Positions 1 to 5,721 are shown, counted from the stretch's first letter. The stretch: 10,789 nucleotides of DNA from Dehalococcoidales bacterium (GCA_012974295.1 JAAXQM010000033.1:1-10789); one strand, 5' to 3'. The notes: generated by a model from the sequence alone, not told the origin. Program-made: numbers and translations.

Positions 1-469
1 AGTCTATATAGTTCATCAACTCGGGTGGCTTGGCGAAGCTGGCCTCAAACGATGTTATGCCGCCCTGGATAGCATGGGCACTGCCGATCAAATTATCAAT
101 GACCTTGGCATCGTCAGGGGCAATACCCTTCAGGTCGTTCGCAAGGCGATCCAGATCACTGGTAATATCAATCTCAACACCGCTCGCTTCGTCAATAAAA
201 TGAAAACCAATCAAGTCAGTGCAGCAATCTGATCGGGCGGTGCCTAACTCACGGTAAAGGTCATGGATGGGTTGGCCAGGTCTGTGGCCCATAAGGAAAT
301 GAATACCGCCATCAATGAGATATCTCTTGCGCTTCCAGGCCGCCGCCACTCCACCCGGTTTGGTGTGATGCTCGAAAATGTGACTTCGATAACCATTCAT
401 CTGGGCATAGCAACCGGTAGAGAGGCCGGCTAGCCCTGCTCCAATAATTATGATCGATTTCTCTTCCAT
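1..469 (-). CDS. NAD(P)/FAD-dependent oxidoreductase, phytoene-desaturase-like (3' part lies outside the window)
   Basis: The N-terminal 156 codons of a flavoprotein are visible, and the frame stays open to the window edge. Residues 5-17 form a beta strand plus the dinucleotide-binding motif GAGLAGLS. This is followed at about residues 39-62 by the PGG...W.R..Y.IDGGIHFLMG segment typical of carotenoid desaturases and related amine-oxidase-fold enzymes. Such proteins are usually 450-550 residues, so roughly two thirds is missing. The ATG at 467-469 is preceded by a strong GGAGAAGGAGAA ribosome binding site, which fixes the start. A good sigma70-type promoter lies at 503-531, so the gene is probably transcribed on its own. 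The family includes carotenoid desaturases/isomerases and many enzymes of unknown substrate, so the exact reaction cannot be assigned. The FAD-binding fold is clear; the substrate is unknown. Confidence 0.85.
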   Translation of the reverse strand, partial: MEEKSIIIIGAGLAGLSTGCYAQMNGYRSHIFEHHTKPGGVAAAWKRKRYLIDGGIHFLMGHRPGQPIHDLYRELGTARSDCCTDLIGFHFIDEASGVEIDITSDLDRLANDLKGIAPDDAKVIDNLIGSAHAIQGGITSFEASFAKPPELMNYID

Positions 470-502
470 TTCTCCTTCTCCGGCAGCTTCTTTAGTGCGT
501 AT

Positions 503-531
503 ACAGTAATCTACAAGAGGAATTCTGTCAA
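503..531 (-). promoter_or_regulatory. Sigma70-type promoter of the FAD oxidoreductase
   Basis: Read on the minus strand, a perfect TTGACA (526-531) is followed by a 17-base spacer and TACTGT (503-508), a weak -10 with 3 of 6 matches. The predicted transcript start is about 30 bases upstream of the ATG at 469. The -35 is convincing; the -10 is the weak point. Confidence 0.4.
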
Positions 532-559
532 TATTAAGCTAAGATTACGTATAACGAGA

Positions 560-620
560 CGTAGGGCAAGGCTACGCTGGCAATTTAAAGTGAAGCTAGG
601 CTGACAATGCTGTGAGATAG
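560..620 (-). repeat. Dispersed intergenic repeat, copy A (TTGACAG block plus CGTAG hairpin)
   Basis: The plus-strand block 592-620 (GAAGCTAGGCTGACAATGC and following) matches 1892-1925 and 5657-5695. Next to it, 560-576 forms a perfect CGTAG/CTACG stem around GGCAAGG. The same GGGCAAGG...CTACG string occurs at 1860-1876 with a 5-base insertion. In this copy the -35-like core reads TTGTCA instead of TTGACA and no good -10 follows, so it is probably a decayed copy. Confidence 0.6.
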
Positions 621-815
621 AACAGAAGGGCCACCCATTATCGGGTAGCCCCTTATAATCCGCCTGGGTGGGATACCTGCTCTATCAGCTTCGGTGAAAG
701 TTTTGAGGTTCAATAGGCCACCGTTCACTTCAGCGCGAGGGCCAAGCTGCTTGCTATCCCCAAATAGCATATTATAAAATTCGGCGTGATCACAGTTTCG
801 GCGAGATGCTGGCAT
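585..815 (-). CDS. Doubtful small ORF, 76 codons, no recognised family
   Basis: This ORF begins 15 bases after the DUF2752 stop with an ATG preceded by AGGA at a short distance. The first ~54 residues (for example AEFYNMLFGDSKQLGPRAEV) look protein-like and match no family I recognise. The last ~22 residues are encoded by terminator hairpin T1 and the dispersed repeat. A similar translation appears by chance from the repeat copy near 5700. If real, it may be a gene remnant truncated by insertion of the repeat cassette; more likely it is non-coding. Confidence 0.2.
   Translation of the reverse strand: MPASRRNCDHAEFYNMLFGDSKQLGPRAEVNGGLLNLKTFTEADRAGIPPRRIIRGYPIMGGPSVLSHSIVSLASL
628..651 (-). 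terminator. Terminator hairpin T1 downstream of the DUF4234-DUF2752 pair
   Basis: Minus strand: GGGCTACCC (651-643), loop GATAAT (642-637), GGGTGGCCC (636-628). This is nine pairs with one mismatch, followed by the pyrimidine-rich TTCTGTTCTATCTC. It is nearly identical in stem and loop to the hairpins at 5696-5720 and 7945-7972. It lies 180 bases after the DUF2752 stop, reading in the same direction. Confidence 0.6.
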
Positions 816-830
816 CTGTCCTGTTATGAA

Positions 831-1223
831 TTAAATGAGTGCTTCCATCGGTATGATATTTCTTAAAATACCATATGCTATTACCAGGAAGAGTGCGTTA
901 TAAGCAGAAACCTGTTTCATCTTTTCCGGAATTCGTGGAAGGATACGTCGCCCCATCGTGAGATAGGCAATGTCAGAGAGGAGGATTGTCATAAAGCATA
1001 GGTACACTACTGGCGCGAAAATATTATAGTTAATTGCAGCAGCGAAATCTCCATGGGAGATTGCATGAAAGGCCCTGATCATACCACACCCGGGGCATTC
1101 TAATCCGGTCAGAGTGTGAAACAGGCACAGGCTAGTACCCTGCCATTCCCAAAACCAGGCTGCTATGAAGATCGCAACTAGGACAGCGATACGTATTAAA
1201 AGTGTCTTACTGGCGCGCTGCAT
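831..1223 (-). CDS. DUF2752 family membrane protein
   Basis: A small integral membrane protein of about 130 residues, usual for the family. The diagnostic DUF2752 signature is present: a hydrophobic N-terminal helix, then CLFHTLTGLECPGCGMIRA with two cysteines in CPGCG, then HGDFAAAINYN leading into a second helix, and a third hydrophobic segment near the C terminus. The molecular function of DUF2752 is not established; the CPGCG motif suggests a metal or redox role, which is inference. The ATG at 1221-1223 is preferred, though an in-frame TTG sits just upstream (1224-1226). The gene overlaps the 3' end of the DUF4234 gene by 17 bases and has no clear ribosome binding site of its own, which points to translational coupling. 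Terminator T1 (628-651) probably ends the transcript. Confidence 0.85.
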   Translation of the reverse strand: MQRASKTLLIRIAVLVAIFIAAWFWEWQGTSLCLFHTLTGLECPGCGMIRAFHAISHGDFAAAINYNIFAPVVYLCFMTILLSDIAYLTMGRRILPRIPEKMKQVSAYNALFLVIAYGILRNIIPMEALI

Positions 1224-1572
1224 CAATCTTGTTCAATTCGTTCTGGATTAGCGCAAGGCTGATTATGCCCAAGCCAAATATGCCCAAAAGAAGCGCTGCA
1301 AGAGAAACGTCGTTTACCTTTAGCCCTCTTTTCTCCTGAATCTCCTCTATATAATTGGGATACGTGTAATAACAATACCATAGGTATATACCACAGGTTA
1401 TAAACCCCAAGAGATAATCGAGAACTCCATTTGGCTTCGTTCCACCCTTCAGCCGTCTTATGTCTCCAGCAAGGACAATAAACCAGTATATGGAAAAAAG
1501 GCCACATGTGAGCAGGGTTAAGATAATGTATAAGGGTATACTCCTCTCATTCACCTTTGCCTGTTCAGCCAT
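1207..1572 (-). CDS. DUF4234 family membrane protein
   Basis: A 121-residue membrane protein with the DUF4234 pattern: a first helix ending TLLTCGLFSIYWF, a second copy of the motif GFITCGIYLWYCYYTY, a short charged segment (about residues 74-88) and a third hydrophobic stretch (about 90-108). The repeated TCG-(I/L)-Y-x-Y/W signature is the main evidence. Function is unknown; these proteins often neighbour other small membrane proteins, as here with DUF2752. The start is well fixed by AAAGGAGAG just upstream of the ATG at 1572. It is the first gene of a two-gene unit and overlaps the start of the DUF2752 gene. A promoter candidate lies at 1703-1731, giving a leader of about 125 bases. Confidence 0.85.
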   Translation of the reverse strand: MAEQAKVNERSIPLYIILTLLTCGLFSIYWFIVLAGDIRRLKGGTKPNGVLDYLLGFITCGIYLWYCYYTYPNYIEEIQEKRGLKVNDVSLAALLLGIFGLGIISLALIQNELNKIDAARQ

Positions 1573-1702
1573 TTCTCTCCTTTCTTAAACCTGAAGTCGC
1601 TATAACTACGTCAGGATGTTCCTTATAAACGCGGTCCTCATAAACCTACTTTCATTTAGAAATAGGTCGATGTAGATAATCCTACAACGATGGCAGGCAC
1701 AA

Positions 1703-1731
1703 AGACTAGCATAACCGTTCACCCTTGTCAA
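1703..1731 (-). promoter_or_regulatory. Promoter candidate of the DUF4234-DUF2752 unit
   Basis: Minus strand: TTGACA (1731-1726), a spacer of exactly 17 bases, and TAGTCT (1708-1703). The -35 is perfect and the -10 matches 3 of 6. It is the only good candidate in the 510-base divergent spacer facing this unit. Confidence 0.4.
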
Positions 1732-1783
1732 TCTCAAAAAGCAACGTAGCGCAACAATCGCCAGTCAGGCTCGATGATGCGGG

Positions 1784-1876
1784 CTGGGTCACATCTACAG
1801 AGCACACCGACGGACGGAGGGGACTGTGGTGATAAAAGCGAGCAGGAGCGAAGCCGCACGGGCAAGGAAAGGCTAC
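1784..1876 (+). repeat. GC-rich dispersed repeat with GCGAAGC mini-hairpin, copy R1
   Basis: The stretch 1825-1858 matches 7103-7136 at 32 of 34 positions, around the string AAGCGAGCAGGAGCGAAGC. Upstream, CCGACGGACGGA (1807-1818) and GGGCTGGGTC (1784-1793) also recur in the same order near 7069 and 7029. GCGAAGC at 1848-1854 is a known ultra-stable DNA mini-hairpin sequence. The copy ends in GGGCAAGGAAAGGCTACG, related to 565-576. There is no coding frame; it lies in the 1573-2082 spacer, which otherwise holds only promoters and copy C. Confidence 0.65.
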
Positions 1877-1891
1877 GTTGGAGACTAAAGG

Positions 1892-1953
1892 GGAGCTAGG
1901 CTGTCAATGCTATGGGTAATAAGATAGGGACCGCCTGTTCTTGACTAATCCCT
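1892..1953 (-). repeat. Dispersed intergenic repeat, copy C (TTGACAG block with decayed hairpin)
   Basis: The plus strand GGGAGCTAGGCTGTCAATGC (1891-1910) and the following ATAAGATAGGG match copies at 592-620 and 5657-5697. On the minus strand the core is a perfect TTGACA (1907-1902), but no -10 lies 17 bases away. The terminator stem is reduced to AGGGA/TCCCT (1926-1930 with 1949-1953). It sits between divergent genes, where no terminator is needed. Confidence 0.5.
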
Positions 1954-2046
1954 TATTAATAGGATAGGTTAAGCTACTCTATACTATCTGCGCATTTCTT
2001 ACCTATTTCCCGTTCGTAAGCTTTACAGCTAGAGCAAAATAGCCTA

Positions 2047-2075
2047 TTGATTTCGTAACGCGATGTTTCTACAAT
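2047..2075 (+). promoter_or_regulatory. Promoter of the GNAT gene, predicting a leaderless mRNA
   Basis: TTGATT (2047-2052), a 17-base spacer, TACAAT (2070-2075). The -10 matches 5 of 6. Only seven bases separate it from the ATG at 2083, so transcription should start at or within a base of the start codon. Confidence 0.55.
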
Positions 2076-2082
2076 TGCTGCA

Positions 2083-2715
2083 ATGAATACTGATTTACAG
2101 GGCCTGGTGGGACTGAGTAAGTCCGATATCAAACCTGCGGCCTACATGCTCAGCCGGGCATTCTGGAATTACCCTGTTAGTACCTATGCTTACCCTGACG
2201 AACTAATTAGAGGGAAAAGGTTGCCCTACTTCTTTCAGTACGTACTACATTACTGTACAAAGTATGGTGAGGTTTACTCTACATCCCAGAAGATGGAAGG
2301 GATTGCCATCTGGTTGCCCTCAGATAACTACCCAATGAGTTTCTTGAAGCTGTTACGTTCTGTGCCAATGCCGGTATTTTTCGGTTTAGGTTGGGAGAGT
2401 GGACAGAGAATGAAGTCTTTTGGTGATTATATTGACGGCGTTCACAAACGTCTGACTCCCTACAAACACTGGTTTTTACAAACAATTGCAGTGGATCCAC
2501 AGTTTCAAGGCAAGGGCTATGCTGGCAAGCTACTGAGACCGATGTTAGCTAGAATGGACGAAGAATGTTTACCGTGCTATCTGGAGACAATAGACGAAGA
2601 AAATGTATCGCTATATGAGCATTTTGGTTTCAAGGTGGTCGATAAGAGCGCAGTTCCCAAAACCAACCTTACTAATTGGGCAATGTTGAGAACAGCTCCG
2701 AAAGATGCACGGTGA
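2083..2715 (+). CDS. GNAT family N-acetyltransferase
   Basis: A 210-residue protein with a C-terminal GNAT fold that transfers an acetyl group from acetyl-CoA to an unidentified amine. Evidence: TIAVDPQFQGKGYAGKLL (residues 134-151) is motif A, with the pyrophosphate-binding Q-x-x-G-x-G/A loop read as Q142-G-K-G-Y-A147. It is followed by the motif B region LETIDEENVSLYEHFGFKVV (about 167-186), including the YEHFGF element. The N-terminal ~125 residues are less typical but fit the longer GNAT proteins of this type. No Shine-Dalgarno sequence precedes the ATG, and the promoter at 2047-2075 would place the transcript start at the ATG, so the mRNA is probably leaderless. It stops with TGA, which shows TGA is a stop codon in this genome. 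The substrate cannot be inferred. Confidence 0.88.
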   Translation: MNTDLQGLVGLSKSDIKPAAYMLSRAFWNYPVSTYAYPDELIRGKRLPYFFQYVLHYCTKYGEVYSTSQKMEGIAIWLPSDNYPMSFLKLLRSVPMPVFFGLGWESGQRMKSFGDYIDGVHKRLTPYKHWFLQTIAVDPQFQGKGYAGKLLRPMLARMDEECLPCYLETIDEENVSLYEHFGFKVVDKSAVPKTNLTNWAMLRTAPKDAR

Positions 2716-2849
2716 CCGTTCTTTATTAAATATTATTTCATTGGATACACTTCAGTTTCAAATGAAACTAAGCTGAATGGTAATTGACGTATAATGTTCC
2801 ATGTTTAAACCTTAGATAAAATTAGGATAGGTAAGCAATAGCCAAGAAA

Positions 2850-3557
2850 GTGGTAGAAAGCAAGCTCAATAACATACTAGAGGGAATACGTGGAGCGTCA
2901 ATTATGGCCGCATCTCTTCTTACGCCATTTCTCCATGGCCGGCGAAGAAGATGGGGTGCAACTGAGGACGAAGTTCAGAGAGTCTGGCCTGGTGATAACC
3001 TCGTGACTCAACCAAAAGGCGAATATATGCACGCCGTCACTATCAACGCTCCTGCCGCTGCAGTTTGGCCCTGGATAATTCAGATAGGACAGGGCCGTAG
3101 CGGATTCTACAGCTACGAATTTCTGGAGAATCTGATTGGTTGCAAAATGCGAAATGCAAATGAGATCATCCCCGAGTTGCAATACCTGGAAGTCGGGGAT
3201 AGCATTCAGATGCATCCTACGATGGGCAGCCCTTATAAAGTCGCTTCCATTGAGCCAGGCCGTACGCTCGTTTTATTACTCAGAGAGGATACAAAGACCG
3301 GAAAAGCATTTGAGCTCAGCGATAAGACTCCAGAAAAATACCAGAACATGAGCTGGCTGTTCTTTTTAGATGAGCACGACGATGGCACCATACGTCTGAT
3401 TAGCCGGTCGCGGAACGACTGGAATAAGAGTCTGGGAAATACGCTGTTTTTCGGCGTCTTCGGACCGATTACTTTAGAGATGGATCGTAAGATGCTGCTA
3501 GGCATTAAGCAGCGGGTGGAGACTAGTGAGGTATATTACACTAATGATGACGAATAG
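2850..3557 (+). CDS. SRPBCC (START/Bet v 1-like) family protein
   Basis: A 235-residue protein of the SRPBCC superfamily, whose members form a helix-grip barrel with a hydrophobic cavity that binds lipids or other apolar ligands; no enzymatic role can be assigned. The family hallmarks seen are RRRRWGATEDEV near residue 32, INAPAAAVWPWIIQIGQGRSG (about 65-85, the usual signature), FYSYEFLENLIG, IPELQYLEVGD, and IEPGRTLVLL. The GTG at 2850 lacks a good ribosome binding site. An in-frame ATG at 2904 has GGAG eight bases upstream and is an alternative start that would remove only 18 residues, all before the conserved part. A perfect TATAAT occurs at 2790-2795 but without a recognisable -35. It follows the GNAT gene by 134 bases and may be transcribed separately. 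Confidence 0.82.
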   Translation: MVESKLNNILEGIRGASIMAASLLTPFLHGRRRRWGATEDEVQRVWPGDNLVTQPKGEYMHAVTINAPAAAVWPWIIQIGQGRSGFYSYEFLENLIGCKMRNANEIIPELQYLEVGDSIQMHPTMGSPYKVASIEPGRTLVLLLREDTKTGKAFELSDKTPEKYQNMSWLFFLDEHDDGTIRLISRSRNDWNKSLGNTLFFGVFGPITLEMDRKMLLGIKQRVETSEVYYTNDDE

Positions 3558-3695
3558 ATACTGTCAGTCTGTATTTGATTTCTACCCCATCGGCAGCGAG
3601 AAGCACAAATTCTATAGTAGTTGCTTGATGAATAATCCAGGTAGGTAGAATATCGCAGAAAACCTTCCGCCGTTCAAGAAATCTTATCCTGCAGA

Positions 3696-4532
3696 TCATT
3701 TAGCAGCTAATACTTCGATAATACCCGAGCAACCTCCATCGCGCAAATAACCGGCATGGTCGCCGATATTCTCAAACCTCCGTCCGACTATTTCAGAACA
3801 CTCGTATTTAAAATCGGTGCTTCTTATAAATCTATCAATCGTATCGGCGATCCTTGAATTGATGACTTTCTTACCTGCTTGTTCCTTGCGGCCGTTCATT
3901 CCAATGATCCATATTGCGGCTCCCAATGCTCCACAGGCACTTCCGCTCAAGCCGATACCGCCCGCTAATCCCGCCGCCATTACTGTATGCATGTCGGATT
4001 CACCCATCTTTTGTGCTAACATTGCCGAGCAACTTACCGGACGGGATGGAGCTTCGTTATGTATTTCGGAAAGAGCGGTATTTATATCACTGAATGCGAC
4101 CGGGGCATATCTTGCGGTCATGAGTACACAGCCTATGGGCCCACCTTTTTTTATGAATAACTTTATAATCCCCGTCTTTTTCGTCAAGTTTGCCTCAGTT
4201 AGTTCGAGGCAATCGATATGTTTGTTGCGAGCACGGAAGGATTCCACAAGCCTTTGTGCTGCAATAAGTGCTGCGGTTTCTGCTTGCGGGCCCGGGCCAA
4301 GAATTTGATACACCTGTGCCCCTGCAGCAAGAGTCGCGCCCCAAATCATACCGCACTGGTAGCCCTGGTTCACTATTCCGCCCGCGAGGGGTATGCTGGC
4401 TTCCTCCTCGAGTTTCAACGGGTGATCGAATGAGCGGTCAACGACGCTCATAAGCGTTTCCGATCAGGTTCCCTCTTTAAGAAATGTACGCGCTGTTCCT
4501 ATCGCTGATATCCCACTTTTTGCTTTGGTCAT
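3696..4532 (-). CDS. Duplicated C_GCAxxG_C_C redox protein, probable selenoprotein with in-frame UGA at codon 23
   Basis: A conventional reading gives 251 residues from the ATG at 4451. I prefer the ATG at 4530-4532, which has a perfect AGGAGG; its frame runs into the 251-residue ORF through one TGA (4464-4466), giving 278 residues. In that numbering the protein holds two tandem C_GCAxxG_C_C domains: position 23 (UGA), C60, C108, C135; then C168, C200, C245, C268. Spacings are 37-48-27 and 32-45-23, so the UGA stands where the first family cysteine belongs (KEGT-UGA-SETL against RPVSCSAML). The core strings LAGGIVNQGYQCG and LAGGIGLSGSACG show the duplication. The CGAxxG motif is altered: CGMIWG in domain 1 and CGALGA in domain 2. 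TIGR01909-type proteins are predicted redox proteins of unknown substrate. A SECIS-like hairpin follows the UGA. A nonsense mutation is the alternative. The MDR gene 78 bases upstream may share its transcript. Confidence 0.75.
4423..4466 (-). promoter_or_regulatory. Candidate bacterial SECIS element starting at the in-frame UGA
   Basis: In the RNA sense, UGAUCG (4466-4461, containing the UGA) pairs with CGAUCA (4428-4423). After a 9-to-1 asymmetric internal loop, AUGAGCG (4451-4445) pairs perfectly with CGCUCAU (4436-4430). Two further pairs, UC with GA, and one bulged C (4437) leave the apical loop GUU (4442-4440), 21 bases after the UGA. A G at the start of the apical loop and a short stem just 3' of the UGA are the features expected of SelB-binding hairpins. 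A competing 5-pair hairpin, ACGCU/AGCGU (4456-4452 with 4447-4443), is possible. Confidence 0.6.
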
Positions 4533-4536
4533 CACG

Positions 4537-4542
4537 CCTCCT
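4537..4542 (-). promoter_or_regulatory. Ribosome binding site that decides the upstream start of the C_GCAxxG_C_C gene
   Basis: A perfect AGGAGG (within AAGAGGAGG) lies four bases before the ATG at 4532-4530, and the ATG is itself preceded by an in-frame GTG (4535-4533). The downstream ATG at 4451 has only GGAA at a poor distance, so ribosomes should enter upstream of the UGA. Confidence 0.7.
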
Positions 4543-4610
4543 CTTATTTTTCAAATCATGTGTATCAGTTCGTGGACACCCATCCGGGAAGTGCGGGTTG
4601 ACACAACTCT

Positions 4611-5573
4611 TCACACAGTTATGACTACATTCCCCTTTTTGTGTCCTTTTTCGACATACCTGTGGGCCTCGGCAGTCTGTTCCAATGGATAACATCTATC
4701 AATGACCGATTTTAACTTCCCCGCCTCAATAAGCTCTCTGAGAAAAATAAGATCTTCAGGATTCTGGCTTGCCATTCCAAATATTACTTTCTTGCTACCT
4801 ACCATTGAAGTCCATAATGCTTGAAGAAGAGGCCAATCAACTGTAAGATAGACCCCTCTTTGCTTTAGTGAGGTTTTACAACGTGAAAACGAAGTCTTGC
4901 TTACCGCGTCGAAAATGATATCGTAGGTCTGGCCGCTCTTGGTAAAATCCTCTTTAGTGTAGTCAATTACTTTATCGGCACCAAGAGATATCACCATTTC
5001 TAAATTCGAGCTGCTGCATACCCCGGTTACTTCCGCCCCAAAGTACCTGGCAAGCTGTACTGCAAATGTACCTACACTTCCAGAAGCGCCAAAGATAAGA
5101 ACTTTTTGTCCGCTCTGAATATCTCCTTTCTTTAGAAAATGCAATGCTGTCAGTCCCCCAACAGGAACGGTGGCGGCTTCCTCATAGGTCATATTGGCCG
5201 GTTTTATTTCTACCCAGTCTTCAGGTAGACATTTATACTCGGCATTAGCACCACCAAAACTAATCACCCAAATATTTCCAAAAACCTGGTCACCTTTCCT
5301 AAATCGTGTGACGTCTTTGCCTATTGATTCAATTTCCCCAGCTAGCTCATCCCCTGGTATAGTTTTTCTTGGTTTTCTAATACCAAACATAATTCGCGCG
5401 GGGAGCCAGTACCAGAGAGGATGTGTGGAACTTCGAAGTTTACAGTCCCCTGATCTTACTGTGGTTGCGTGTATTCTTATCAGTACTTCATTGTCCTTGG
5501 GAGTAGGTTTTTCTACGTCTCTGAGCTGAAGAACCTCCGGTGGTCCGTATTTTGTGCATACAATTGCTTTCAT
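4611..5573 (-). CDS. NAD(P)-dependent MDR oxidoreductase (quinone-reductase/alcohol-dehydrogenase-like)
   Basis: A complete 320-residue medium-chain dehydrogenase/reductase. The N-terminal GroES-like domain reads MKAIVCTKYGPPEVLQL, with PTPKDNEVLIRIHATTV (about 23-39) and GDELAGEIESIG with FRKGDQVFG (74-99). The Rossmann domain has FGASGSVGTFAVQLAR (161-176), the NAD(P) loop of the quinone-oxidoreductase group, then LGADKVIDY. The GNVVITV C terminus is typical. The structural-zinc cysteine cluster of classical alcohol dehydrogenases is absent, so it probably uses NADPH without zinc on a quinone, enal or similar carbonyl substrate; the true substrate is unknown. The start is fixed by GGAGG (5580-5584) six bases before the ATG. 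A good promoter lies at 5647-5675. The downstream gene, 78 bases away, is the C_GCAxxG_C_C redox protein with no visible promoter or terminator between, which suggests a redox operon. Confidence 0.88.
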   Translation of the reverse strand: MKAIVCTKYGPPEVLQLRDVEKPTPKDNEVLIRIHATTVRSGDCKLRSSTHPLWYWLPARIMFGIRKPRKTIPGDELAGEIESIGKDVTRFRKGDQVFGNIWVISFGGANAEYKCLPEDWVEIKPANMTYEEAATVPVGGLTALHFLKKGDIQSGQKVLIFGASGSVGTFAVQLARYFGAEVTGVCSSSNLEMVISLGADKVIDYTKEDFTKSGQTYDIIFDAVSKTSFSRCKTSLKQRGVYLTVDWPLLQALWTSMVGSKKVIFGMASQNPEDLIFLRELIEAGKLKSVIDRCYPLEQTAEAHRYVEKGHKKGNVVITV

Positions 5574-5646
5574 AAGTTTCCTCCAAGATTACTTTGACTC
5601 GGCTATTTTCAGAATATTTTAAGACAATACATCCTGTATGGGTGTG

Positions 5647-5675
5647 AGCATACTCTGGGGAGCTTTGCCTGTCAA
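5647..5675 (-). promoter_or_regulatory. Promoter of the MDR oxidoreductase, built on repeat copy B
   Basis: Minus strand: TTGACA (5675-5670), a spacer of exactly 17 bases, TATGCT (5652-5647, 4 of 6 matches). The -35 and first spacer half are part of the dispersed TTGACAG block, so the repeat supplies the promoter. Predicted leader is about 65 bases. Confidence 0.6.
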
Positions 5676-5721
5676 TGCTGTGAGCAATAAGATAAGGGGC
5701 CACACATATCGGGTAGCCCCC
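5657..5721 (-). repeat. Dispersed intergenic repeat, copy B (hairpin plus TTGACAG block)
   Basis: The most complete copy of the relay element. Minus-strand order: hairpin T2, then TTATCTTATTGCTCACAGCA, then TTGACAGGCAAAGCTCCCC. Copies A (592-651) and C (1892-1953) have the same order with substitutions, and 6946-6961 keeps only the TTGACAG part. Confidence 0.6.
5696..5720 (-). terminator. Terminator hairpin T2 downstream of the 239-residue membrane protein
   Basis: Minus strand: GGGGCTACCC (5720-5711) opposite GTGTGGCCCC (5705-5696), with eight pairs and two mismatches, followed by the U-rich TTATCTTATT. It lies 90 bases after the stop at 5810 and just before the promoter of the next gene. 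It is a degenerate relative of the perfect hairpin at 7945-7972. Confidence 0.55.

Noticed and set aside
2751..2777. Hairpin TTCAGTTTC/GAAAC...TGAA after the GNAT gene as a terminator
   Set aside because: AT-rich, with a 5-base bulge and no following U run; too weak to call.
3558..3695. Terminator or gene in the convergent spacer between the SRPBCC and C_GCAxxG_C_C genes
   Set aside because: Only 4-6 base inverted repeats with long loops are visible and no frame of note.
3817..4308. 163-codon plus-strand frame
   Set aside because: It is the antisense of the C_GCAxxG_C_C gene, has no ribosome binding site and no recognisable protein character.
4464..4466. TGA decoded as Trp or Gly under a variant genetic code
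   Set aside because: TGA is used as the real stop of the GNAT gene and no other gene in the window has an internal TGA.
4464..4532. A free-standing 22-codon leader peptide ending at the TGA
   Set aside because: Possible in principle, but the peptide continues the conserved domain in the same frame and lacks attenuator-like codon runs, so read-through explains it better.
4598..4603. Plus-strand TTGACA as a promoter
   Set aside because: Seventeen bases downstream stands ATGACT, a poor -10, and only antisense of the MDR gene follows.
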